Assembly (NCBI GenBank): GCA_045653805.1
Contig: JAZOMF010000066.1
Span: forward strand, 1 to 12,013
Source of the DNA: SVTX01 sp045653805
GTDB taxonomy: Bacteria; Bacillota; Clostridia; Oscillospirales; CAG-272
DNA: 12,013 bases
Reading direction: 5' to 3'
The notes under the pieces were generated by a model, which saw only the letters and a program-made list of their open reading frames with translations, was not told the DNA's origin and searched no databases. The translations under genes and the position numbers were made by a program. Position 1 is the stretch's first letter; each line of letters starts with the position of its first letter. Below are positions 5,958 to 12,013 of this stretch, one piece after another.

Positions 5958-7043
5958 ATGGCAAACAGATTGTTTCAGAACGTAATTCACCAGATGAAGT
6001 CTGCGGTAGACCGCGTGATCGGTGTTATTGATGAGAACGGTGTAATTATTGCGTGCTCCGAGCTGGTTAGAATCGGCGAGATCAAGCAGGGCATTCGCGA
6101 CGAGCTCACCTATTCTAGCGATATCGCTATCTCCGGCGGATATACATACCGTCCCATTTCCGTGGGTGCCAAGAATGAGTACATAGTATTCATGGAGGGC
6201 GAGGACAAGATGGCAGAGAAGATGAGTAAGCTTTTGGCAGTTTCTCTCTGCAACATCAAGAATCTCTACGATGAAAAGTACGACAAGGGTCTCTTTATCA
6301 AAAATATCATTCTTGATAACATTCTCCCCAGCGACATTTATATCAAGTCCAAGGAGCTCCACTTCAACAACGACGAGAGCAGAATCGTATTCCTTATCAA
6401 GTTCTTTGGTAAGACCGACGTTATGCCCTTCGAAATGCTCCAGAATATGTTCCCCGATAAGAGCCGTGACTACGTTATCAGCGTAGGAGAGCAGGACGTT
6501 GTTCTCGTTAAGGACGTTAAGCCCGACACCGACATCAAGGACATTGAAAGGATGGCTACCAACATCTCCGACACGCTTACCAGCGAGTTCTACACCAAGG
6601 TTAACATCGGTATCTCTACCGTTGTAGATAGCCTTAAGGACTTGGCAAGAGCATACAAGGAGGCACAGGTTGCACTTGACGTTGGAAAGGTATTCGAGAC
6701 CGAGAAGAACATCATCAGCTATGAAAACCTCGGTATCGGCAGACTTATCTATCAGCTGCCCACCACCCTCTGCGAGATGTTCCTCCAAGAGATCTTCAAG
6801 AAGGGAAGCCTTGAGTCTCTCGACCGCGAGACTCTTATGACCATTCAGTGCTTCTTTGAGAACAACCTCAACGTGTCCGAAACCTCCAGAAAGCTCTTCG
6901 TACATAGACACACTCTTGTTTATAGACTTGAAAAGATCCGCAAGATCACAGGTCTCGACCTCCGCGAGTTTGAGCATGCTATCACATTCAAGGTTGCTCT
7001 TATGGTTAAGAAGTACCTTGGAAGCAAGCCCTCCAAATATTGA
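5958..7043 (+). CDS. PucR/CdaR-family transcriptional regulator with C-terminal helix-turn-helix
   Basis: A 361-residue cytosolic protein with no membrane segment or signal peptide. The C-terminus (about 290-355) is a PucR-type HTH_30 domain: residues 297-335 read through FFENNLNVSETSRKLFVHR and on to YRLEKIRKITGLDL, the classical start of that DNA-binding fold. The central part (about 120-260) fits the GGDEF-like domain of CdaR-type regulators, which has no cyclase motif. The N-terminus (about 12-100) begins VIGVIDENGVIIACSE, which suggests a PAS-like or diacid-recognition-like sensor of reduced size. Such proteins usually activate catabolic genes in response to a small molecule; the effector here is unknown and no obvious target gene is adjacent. 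The start has GAGG at 5948-5951, six bases before ATG. It may be transcribed with rsmE. The long open frame on the opposite strand at this locus has no supporting features. Confidence 0.85.
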   Translation: MANRLFQNVIHQMKSAVDRVIGVIDENGVIIACSELVRIGEIKQGIRDELTYSSDIAISGGYTYRPISVGAKNEYIVFMEGEDKMAEKMSKLLAVSLCNIKNLYDEKYDKGLFIKNIILDNILPSDIYIKSKELHFNNDESRIVFLIKFFGKTDVMPFEMLQNMFPDKSRDYVISVGEQDVVLVKDVKPDTDIKDIERMATNISDTLTSEFYTKVNIGISTVVDSLKDLARAYKEAQVALDVGKVFETEKNIISYENLGIGRLIYQLPTTLCEMFLQEIFKKGSLESLDRETLMTIQCFFENNLNVSETSRKLFVHRHTLVYRLEKIRKITGLDLREFEHAITFKVALMVKKYLGSKPSKY

Positions 7044-7061
7044 TCACTTGAGATACATATA

Positions 7062-7139
7062 ATGGAATAGAGGAGCGATCCTCTGCCATTAAACTAATAT
7101 AAGCGGGACGTCTCTGCAAATTGGAGACGTTTCGCTTAT
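7062..7139 (+). other. Tandem stem-loops between the PucR-type gene and the S41 protease gene
   Basis: Hairpin one (7062-7089) pairs AGAGGA with TCCTCT around GCGA, with ATGG/CCAT at the base. Hairpin two pairs 7099-7114 with 7124-7139 over 16 positions, two of them G-U, around a nine-base loop. The next T-run (7157-7162) is 18 bases away, so these are at best weak terminators of the upstream gene. A third small stem (7173-7179 with 7188-7194, one G-U) follows. The G-U pairs on only one strand suggest RNA structure read in the + direction. They could be terminator-like, an attenuator for the protease operon, or a small structured RNA; I recognise no known family. Confidence 0.4.
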
Positions 7140-7245
7140 TGGATTGTATTGGAGGCTTTTTTCATGCTTCGTGCCCGATTTTTGACGATTGGGCGCAGAA
7201 TTGACCGTGCAAAAAGACCTTTTTATTTAAAGAAAGGTGGTTTTT

Positions 7246-8871
7246 ATGAAAAAATACGATTATTACGTCAAAGGCTTGAATAGTCCCGAGAGCGCAGAAC
7301 TTTGTGCAAACGTGCTCAAGGCGGTCTTACCTCAGGCGACCGACGTCAACTGTGATACCGAAAGCTCACGCCTCAGCTTTTCGCTGGGGCATGTAAAGGC
7401 ATCGCAGAACGATATTGAGCAGAGACTTATTGGCGCACTTGCCACCTGCTCGCTTGAGCTTATCCCTCACGAGGGAGTAAACAACTACACCTTTGTAGGT
7501 GACACACCCAAAAAGACCAGAAAAATGCCCGTGGCCCTCGCTGTGGCGCTTATTGCCTTCGGTATGGTGATTACAATGCTTATAAGCTTTGCTGCATGCG
7601 ATCTGACGGGTGAGGGCGTAGGTAGCGGAATTCTTGGCGGCTCTACACCAATCATAATCGAGGATGAGGATATCCCCGATTATATAAAGGATCTTATAAG
7701 ACTTGATGCTATCTTCAAGGAAAACTCCTACGACGGAATCGACGAGGAGACTATGAAGGATGCCATCCTAAAGGCTTATATTGCCGCTACGGGCGACCTT
7801 TATGCCGAGTATATGACTCCCGAGGAGTATGATGCGTATATGTCCGAGAGCAACGGGGAGTTTGTGGGTATCGGCGTCTCTATCGTCAATACCGCAATCG
7901 AGATAAACGGCTACAAGTACAAGGTTATGCAGGTTATTTCGGTGTTTGAGAATTCTCCCGCTCTTGAAAACGATGTCCGTGTTGGCGACTATATCATATA
8001 CGTTGGCGGCGGAGAGAGCAGAACGCTGGTTGACGTGCTTGGCTACACCGAGGCGCTGAACGTTATGCTTGGCGAGGCGGGTACGCAGGCTGAATTTACG
8101 GTTTTCCGTCCCGACACGACCGCAGAGATCGGCTACCGTGAGATCGAGTTTTCAATCACAAGACGAAAAGTAATCACCCAGTCGGTTAAGTTCCGTGTTA
8201 GCGAAACCGACTCCAAGGTTGGTATCCTTACCGTTACCGGCTTTGATATGACTACCGCGCCCCAGTTTTGCGAGGCAGTAGATACCCTCAAGGCATCGGG
8301 TTGCGAATATTTCGTTTTCGATATGAGAAACAATCCCGGCGGTGCGCTTTATTCCATCGAGGCGGTGCTTTCCTACTTCCTTGACGAGGGCGACCTTATC
8401 GTGTCTACCGAATACGCCGATGGAAGCGAATATGCTGACTATGTAAGAGCGGTAAACTACGGTTCGCAGTACGCGGGATACAACGTTTCAAAGTCCGACA
8501 TTGGGAAATACAAGGATCTTATCGGCAAGTGTGTGGTTCTTACAAATGGTAACACCGCCAGTGCCGCAGAGCTCTTTACTGCAACCTTCCGCGATTACAA
8601 TATCGCACCTATCGTGGGTGAAACCACCTTCGGTAAGGGATGTATGCAGAGTATTATTGACCTTGATAGATATTACGACATGCCCGGTGCACTCCGCGTG
8701 ACCGTTGCAATGTATTTCTCCAAGAGCCACAACGTATATCACGATATCGGAATTAAGCCCGACTACGAGGTTGAGCTTTCCGAAGAGGCTCTTGAATACA
8801 ACTTCTTCCTCCTTCCCGAGGAGAAGGATAACCAGCTCCAAAAAGCAATTGACGTGCTTTTAGATAAATAA
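7246..8871 (+). CDS. Membrane-anchored PDZ-S41 (CtpA/Prc-type) serine protease with an HMA-like N-terminal domain
   Basis: A 541-residue protein. ATG 7246 is chosen because the alternative GTG at 7237 lies inside the ribosome site AGAAAGGTGG (7231-7240). Residues 1-75 form a small alpha/beta domain before the membrane helix (94-116). The rest should be outside the membrane: a helical region with TPEEYDAYM (191-199), a PDZ domain (about 205-290) with FVGIGVSI, then the S41 domain. That domain shows FDMRNNPGG (358-366), the catalytic serine S439 in NTASAAELF, and the general-base lysine K464 in TFGKG. Ser and Lys are 25 residues apart, as in E. coli Prc. Such proteases cleave near the C-terminus of envelope proteins. 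The N-terminal extension is unusual, since typical CtpA begins with the membrane segment. The gene is followed 37 bases later by greA and probably starts that operon. No convincing promoter was found in the 200 bases upstream. Confidence 0.93.
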   Translation: MKKYDYYVKGLNSPESAELCANVLKAVLPQATDVNCDTESSRLSFSLGHVKASQNDIEQRLIGALATCSLELIPHEGVNNYTFVGDTPKKTRKMPVALAVALIAFGMVITMLISFAACDLTGEGVGSGILGGSTPIIIEDEDIPDYIKDLIRLDAIFKENSYDGIDEETMKDAILKAYIAATGDLYAEYMTPEEYDAYMSESNGEFVGIGVSIVNTAIEINGYKYKVMQVISVFENSPALENDVRVGDYIIYVGGGESRTLVDVLGYTEALNVMLGEAGTQAEFTVFRPDTTAEIGYREIEFSITRRKVITQSVKFRVSETDSKVGILTVTGFDMTTAPQFCEAVDTLKASGCEYFVFDMRNNPGGALYSIEAVLSYFLDEGDLIVSTEYADGSEYADYVRAVNYGSQYAGYNVSKSDIGKYKDLIGKCVVLTNGNTASAAELFTATFRDYNIAPIVGETTFGKGCMQSIIDLDRYYDMPGALRVTVAMYFSKSHNVYHDIGIKPDYEVELSEEALEYNFFLLPEEKDNQLQKAIDVLLDK

Positions 8872-8908
8872 TTTAAAAAATATTAGTGATTTTAAGGAGA
8901 AAATAATC

Positions 8909-9388
8909 ATGTCCGATAACAAACAGCTTTATACCCCCGAAGGTTACAAGGTGCTCACCGATGAGCTTGACTACCTTAAGACAGTAAGAAGAGAAGAAAT
9001 CAAGGAAGCTATTGCAGTTGCAAAGGGCTTTGGCGACCTTTCCGAGAACGCCGAGTACGATGAGGCAAGAAATGACCAGGCAAAGACCGAAGCTCGCATT
9101 AAGGAGCTTGAGGAGCTTGTTGCAAATGCAGTTATAGTTGACGAGACCAAGCTCGACATCTCTGTTGTTTCCCTTGGTAGCGTTGTAACCGTTTACGACG
9201 TTGAGGAGGATGAGGAGATCAAGTACAGCATCGTTGGTTCCAACGAGGCAAATCCCATGGAGCACAAGATCAGCGACCAGTCTCCCATCGGTAAGGCTCT
9301 TATGGGCGCAAAGGCAGGCGACACCGTTGTGGTTGAGGTTCCTTATGGTACCATCCACATGGAAGTCAAGGAAGTAGCAAGAAAGTAA
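8909..9388 (+). CDS. greA: Transcription elongation factor GreA
   Basis: A 159-residue protein of standard GreA length. GreA enters the secondary channel of RNA polymerase and stimulates cleavage of backtracked RNA. The N-terminal coiled coil (about 8-77) carries the acidic tip GDLSENAEYDEAR, with D43 and E46 matching the Mg2+-coordinating D41/E44 of E. coli GreA. The C-terminal FKBP-like domain (about 83-159) has VSLGSVVTVYD, ISDQSPIGKALMGAKAGDTV and the terminal VEVPYG...EVKEV. AAGGAGA (8894-8900) lies eight bases before the ATG. It stands between a membrane protease and an unrecognised membrane protein with small gaps (37 and 18 bases), so the three are probably transcribed together. Confidence 0.97.
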   Translation: MSDNKQLYTPEGYKVLTDELDYLKTVRREEIKEAIAVAKGFGDLSENAEYDEARNDQAKTEARIKELEELVANAVIVDETKLDISVVSLGSVVTVYDVEEDEEIKYSIVGSNEANPMEHKISDQSPIGKALMGAKAGDTVVVEVPYGTIHMEVKEVARK

Positions 9389-9406
9389 GCAGCCGCTATT
9401 CGAAAT

Positions 9407-10192
9407 ATGATGGATAACAAAGATTTCGACCGCGAAAAGCTTGACGTTGACGAGATACGGATAGAGGAATCAACCTCAAATCCTTTTCTCGCAAAGCTTT
9501 CCAACTTCTGGTACTACCATAAGTGGAAGGTTATCATCGGCGCGTTTTTTGCCATAGTGCTGGGCGTGGGCGTCTTTCAGGTGATCAACCGCGAGGAGGT
9601 TGATGAGATCGTTATAGTTGCCGCACCGGTCTATCTTTCGGAAGAGGAGCGAGAGGCGCTTGACCGTTTGATAACCTCACAGCTTCCCAAAAATAAGGAC
9701 GGAAGCCTCCGAGATATGGACATCTACGATTATGTAGTATATTCCGAGGAGGAGATGGATGAGATTAACAAAGTTGCCGAAACCGCCGAGGAAGGCGATG
9801 ACGTACCCTATGTGGATCGAAGCTTCAACGTATCCGAGATCCAGTCTTACAACGACTTTTTATCTACCGGAGAGTGCTCAGTGCTCTTTTTGAGCGAGTA
9901 TCTTTACGGTGAGCTTGCTATGAGGGACTCCACCGAGGGCGGCGACATCCGCCTTACAATGGCTGAGATTTTCGGCGACGATCTGCCCGAGGGTGTGATG
10001 CCCGACGGTTGCGGAATAAGACTTGGAGATACCGAGATATATAAGTATTACGAGGCTCTCCAGGTACTTCCCGAGGACACCGTGATATGTGTGTTGAGAT
10101 CATACTTTTACGGTGCAAGCTCAAATAAGGAAAAGCACGCTATGAGCGTGGAGCTTTTCAAAAACATAGTGACCTTTGGGTCGGAAAACTGA
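9407..10192 (+). CDS. Unrecognised single-pass membrane protein following greA
   Basis: A 261-residue protein that I cannot assign. It begins with two ATG codons (9407 and 9410) and has no good Shine-Dalgarno site; the greA stop is 18 bases upstream, so translational coupling is plausible. Residues 1-30 are acidic and polar. The NFWYYHKWKVI stretch (33-43) and a hydrophobic segment (41-60) form a single membrane helix with positively charged residues on its N-terminal side. The C-terminal 200 residues should then be extracytoplasmic. They are very acidic and partly globular, with no metal, nucleotide or protease motif visible; one short stretch, CSVLFLSEYLYGELA, is hydrophobic. From memory, proteins with the same N-terminal aromatic-basic helix layout occur as hypothetical proteins in gut Clostridia. 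The gene ends eight bases before a terminator, so it closes the protease-greA unit. Confidence 0.8.
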   Translation: MMDNKDFDREKLDVDEIRIEESTSNPFLAKLSNFWYYHKWKVIIGAFFAIVLGVGVFQVINREEVDEIVIVAAPVYLSEEEREALDRLITSQLPKNKDGSLRDMDIYDYVVYSEEEMDEINKVAETAEEGDDVPYVDRSFNVSEIQSYNDFLSTGECSVLFLSEYLYGELAMRDSTEGGDIRLTMAEIFGDDLPEGVMPDGCGIRLGDTEIYKYYEALQVLPEDTVICVLRSYFYGASSNKEKHAMSVELFKNIVTFGSEN

Positions 10193-10199
10193 CATTTTT

Positions 10200-10237
10200 A
10201 AATGCCGATCTTCAAAAACGATCGGCATTTTGCTTTT
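10200..10237 (+). terminator. Rho-independent terminator after the protease-greA-membrane protein operon
   Basis: A perfect 11-bp stem (10200-10210 with 10220-10230) with a nine-base loop is followed by TGCTTTT. The stem begins eight bases after the stop codon. The U-run is interrupted by GC, so termination may be incomplete. This matters because the next gene starts only eight bases after the structure. Confidence 0.82.
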
Positions 10238-10245
10238 GGTAATTT

Positions 10246-11214
10246 ATGAAAAAAACACTTTTAGGAAATTTATTGCTCCTTTTAGCAGCGATTATATGGG
10301 GATTTGCCTTTGTAGCGCAGGTGCTGGGAGTGAGCAGTGGCGTAGGGCCTTTTACCTTCAACGCCCTGCGATTTATCCTTGGTGCGCTGACTCTCCTGCC
10401 TCTCGCCCTTATTATGGGCTTAAAAAAACGGAAAGAGGAGGAGCGAGAGGGCGTTGCGGCATCGAGTGGCAAGGGTGAAACAAAAACGCTTATCATAAGC
10501 TCACTTATCTGCGGAACGATGCTGTTTTTTGCTGCAAATCTTCAGCAATACGCGCTGACTATCAATGCAAACCCCGGTCTTGCGGGATTTATCACGGCGC
10601 TTTACACGGTCTGGACTCCTGTAGCGTATTTTCTGATATTCAGAAAAAAGACGGCGGCAAACGTGTGGGTGGCGGTAGGAGTTTCCGTCGTAGGATTTTA
10701 TCTGCTTTGTATGACCGACGGTGGCGGCATATATTTCGGGCTTGATATAGCTCTGTTGCTTATCAGTACACTCTTTTGGACGGCTCACATTCTGTCTGTT
10801 GACAGATTGATCTCAAGCGTAGATCCAATCAAGCTGTCTTTGGGTCAGTACACTGTCTGTGCCTTGATGACTTCGGTTTTGGCGCTCTTCTTTGAGTGGA
10901 ACAGCTTCAGTTGGGCGTCGGTATGGGATGCCAAGTGGTCTATCATCTATTGCGGCGTGCTGTCGGTTGGCGTGGCGTATACCTTGCAGATAGTGGGGCA
11001 GAAGCTGACCAATCCGGTCTTTGCAGTAATAATTATGTCAACCGAGTCGGTTTTCTCGGCTATCGGCGGCGTGCTTTGGAATCTTTTAGTGCCGCTATCT
11101 CTCCACGTAGATCAGGACATTTCGCCACTGGGATACATTGGGTGCGTGGTAATTTTTGCGGGAGTTGTGATCTCCCAGATCGATTTTTCAAATTTTGCGA
11201 GAAGAAAGGGATAG
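10246..11214 (+). CDS. DMT-superfamily (EamA) transporter
   Basis: A 322-residue integral membrane protein with about ten hydrophobic helices in two homologous EamA halves (about 5-155 and 162-312), the standard fold of drug/metabolite exporters. Helix one has the typical AAIIWGFAFVA start (14-24); NALRFILGAL (39-48) and GFITALYTVWTPV (114-126) fit EamA repeat one. The second half shows STLFWTAHILSVDRL and ends with GCVVIFAGVVISQ. A charged, Glu/Lys-rich loop at 60-80 between helices two and three is longer than usual. EamA proteins export or import small metabolites such as amino acids, nucleosides or drugs; the substrate cannot be told from the sequence. The ATG at 10246 has only a weak ribosome site, and the terminator hairpin ends eight bases upstream. 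Nine bases separate its stop from the next gene, so the two are likely co-transcribed. Confidence 0.9.
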   Translation: MKKTLLGNLLLLLAAIIWGFAFVAQVLGVSSGVGPFTFNALRFILGALTLLPLALIMGLKKRKEEEREGVAASSGKGETKTLIISSLICGTMLFFAANLQQYALTINANPGLAGFITALYTVWTPVAYFLIFRKKTAANVWVAVGVSVVGFYLLCMTDGGGIYFGLDIALLLISTLFWTAHILSVDRLISSVDPIKLSLGQYTVCALMTSVLALFFEWNSFSWASVWDAKWSIIYCGVLSVGVAYTLQIVGQKLTNPVFAVIIMSTESVFSAIGGVLWNLLVPLSLHVDQDISPLGYIGCVVIFAGVVISQIDFSNFARRKG

Positions 11215-11223
11215 GGCAGAGAA

Positions 11224-11694
11224 ATGCGACTTATTTTCAAGCAGAGAATGTTTTCTTGGTTTGACAGCTACGACATATACGACGAATACGGCCACGTGGT
11301 ATACACCGTTGAGGGCAAGATGTCTTGGGGCAGAAAGCTACATATAAACGATGCCTTGGGCGTGCATATAGCCACCCTCAAGCAGAAGGTCTTTGCGTTT
11401 TTGCCTACCTTCCAGATTTATGTGCGCGAGAACTACGTTGGCTCCATAAGTAAGGAATTGACACTGTTCAAGCCTGCCTTTTACATTGATTGCAACGGCT
11501 GGCAGATCGAGGGTAATTTCCTTGAATGGGATTACGAGATCAAGGATGGTAACAAGGTCGTGGCAACACTGCAAAAGAAGATCATGAACTGGACGGATAC
11601 CTATGTTCTTGACATTGATGATAGGTACGATGCGGTGACAGTTCTGATGGTTGCTCTGGCGATTGATGCCGAGAAAGATAATAGAAATTATTAA
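11224..11694 (+). CDS. LURP-one-related (LOR/YxjI-like) protein
   Basis: A 156-residue soluble protein. It begins RLIFKQRMFSWFDSYDIYDEYG, followed by VYTVEGKMSWGRKLHINDALG, ATLKQKVFAFLPTFQIYV, and a second half with WQIEGNFLEWDYEI, VATLQKKIMNWTDTYVLDI and a C-terminal helix AVTVLMVALAIDAEKDN. This pattern of repeated beta strands wrapping a C-terminal helix is that of the LOR (DUF567, Tubby-like) family, and the length is normal for bacterial members. The function is generally unknown; a scaffold or membrane-lipid-binding role is assumed from the Tubby-like fold only. The start is nine bases after the transporter's stop, with a modest AGGG (11213-11216) as ribosome site, and a strong terminator follows the stop by nine bases. 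The pairing suggests a function linked to the transporter, but that is inference. Confidence 0.85.
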   Translation: MRLIFKQRMFSWFDSYDIYDEYGHVVYTVEGKMSWGRKLHINDALGVHIATLKQKVFAFLPTFQIYVRENYVGSISKELTLFKPAFYIDCNGWQIEGNFLEWDYEIKDGNKVVATLQKKIMNWTDTYVLDIDDRYDAVTVLMVALAIDAEKDNRNY

Positions 11695-11703
11695 TATGTG
11701 AGC

Positions 11704-11737
11704 AAAAAGGTGTGCCGCCAAGCGGCACGCCTTTTTT
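11704..11737 (+). terminator. Rho-independent terminator after the transporter/LOR unit
   Basis: A 15-bp stem (11704-11718 with 11722-11736, one G-U pair) with the three-base loop CAA ends in six T residues (11732-11737). The GC-rich upper stem GTGCCGC/GCGGCAC makes it strong. It lies nine bases after the LOR stop codon. Confidence 0.93.
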
Positions 11738-11744
11738 ATAATAA

Positions 11745-11915
11745 AAATTGATGTTTATCGGTGAGTTTTATTTTGGTTCATTTCTTTTCTGCGGCGAAAA
11801 GAAATGAACCAAAGAAACGCCGCACGGGGGATAGGAGAGAGTTCTAAAAATTCGCATAAAAGCGATTGCTTTCATAAAATCAAAGGCGAATTTTTAAAAC
11901 ATCCCCTCCCCCGTG
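11745..11915. repeat. Hairpin-bearing dispersed repeat downstream of the LOR gene
   Basis: The element opens with AAATTGATGTTTATCGG (11745-11761), matching the head of the palindrome at 4435 in 15 of 17 positions. Next is a perfect 18-bp hairpin (11772-11789 with 11796-11813, loop TGCGGC). Further inverted pairs follow: 11845-11855 with 11886-11896 (11 bp), CACGGGGG (11823-11830) with CCCCCGTG (11908-11915), and GGGGAT (11827-11832) competing for ATCCCC (11901-11906). There is no coding potential. The right boundary is unclear and it may run past the window. From memory, GGTTCATTTCTTTT-type hairpins are common dispersed repeats in clostridial genomes. Confidence 0.7.
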
Positions 11916-12013
11916 TCCCCCAACCCCGTTTGTTTGTTAGTGAGGTTTTACTTGCAACACGATAGACCAAGAGTTTCGCTTGAAATCCTCACGGTGTGCT
12001 ATTGCTCTACGGC
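11916..12013. other. Gene-free right edge
   Basis: No open frame, tRNA fold or promoter could be supported here. GTGAGG (11940-11945) and CCTCAC (11987-11992) form a short inverted pair that may belong to the preceding repeat. The window ends inside this stretch. Confidence 0.3.

Noticed and set aside
5931..6977. 348-residue open frame on the minus strand opposite the PucR-type regulator
   Set aside because: The plus strand shows a full PucR helix-turn-helix and a good ribosome site. The minus frame has no recognisable domain and is a codon-bias shadow.
7201..7229. TTGACC followed 17 bases later by TATTTA as a promoter for the protease gene
   Set aside because: The -10 match is poor and the predicted start would fall inside the ribosome site of the gene.
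7601..7612. Lipobox-like FAAC at residue 118 of the S41 protease
   Set aside because: It lies far from the N-terminus, behind a non-signal domain, and the -3 residue is Phe, so lipoprotein processing is unlikely.

Overview
The window looks like a chromosomal stretch from an anaerobic, probably gut-dwelling clostridium (Firmicutes/Bacillota, Oscillospirales- or Christensenellales-like). Three things point there: a biotin-dependent sodium-pumping decarboxylase cluster, purine-rich Shine-Dalgarno sites, and intergenic palindromic repeats of a kind I associate with gut Clostridia. The taxonomy is inference; there is no rRNA or marker-gene comparison behind it. All recognisable genes lie on the + strand and read as ordinary core metabolism and housekeeping. 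No phage, plasmid, CRISPR or defence genes were seen.

Left part (1-4430): a tight five-gene cluster for a membrane-bound, biotin-dependent Na+-translocating decarboxylase. In order it holds the C-terminal half of an acyl-CoA-type carboxyltransferase (cut by the window edge), a small OadG/MmdD-like membrane anchor, a free biotin carrier protein, the Na+-pumping beta subunit OadB, and an oxaloacetate/pyruvate-type carboxyltransferase (OadA/5S-like) without its own biotin domain. One carrier and one pump are therefore flanked by two different carboxyltransferases. The enzyme could drain CO2 from either an acyl-CoA or oxaloacetate, or move CO2 between them as a transcarboxylase would. A strong hairpin terminator closes the unit.

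Middle non-coding block (4431-5129): about 700 bases without a gene. It holds a 263-base palindrome centred exactly on base 4566, a second degenerate repeat at about 4768-4810, AT-rich sequence with two short palindromes, and a perfect-consensus sigma-A promoter (TTGACA, 17 bases, TATAAT) that drives rsmE.

Right part (5130-11737): rsmE (16S rRNA m3U1498 methyltransferase) and a PucR/CdaR-type regulator. After a hairpin-rich gap come a membrane-anchored PDZ-S41 protease, greA and an unrecognised single-pass membrane protein, probably one operon ending in a terminator at 10200-10237. Only eight bases later a DMT/EamA transporter begins, followed closely by a LURP-one-related (YxjI-like) protein and a terminator at 11704-11737.

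Right edge (11738-12013): another hairpin-bearing repeat that starts with nearly the same 17-base head sequence as the 4435 palindrome and likewise sits immediately behind a terminator. The most unusual things in the window are this repeat family, with compensatory base changes between its arms, and the two-carboxyltransferase pump cluster. I found no clear evidence of a wholly new system.
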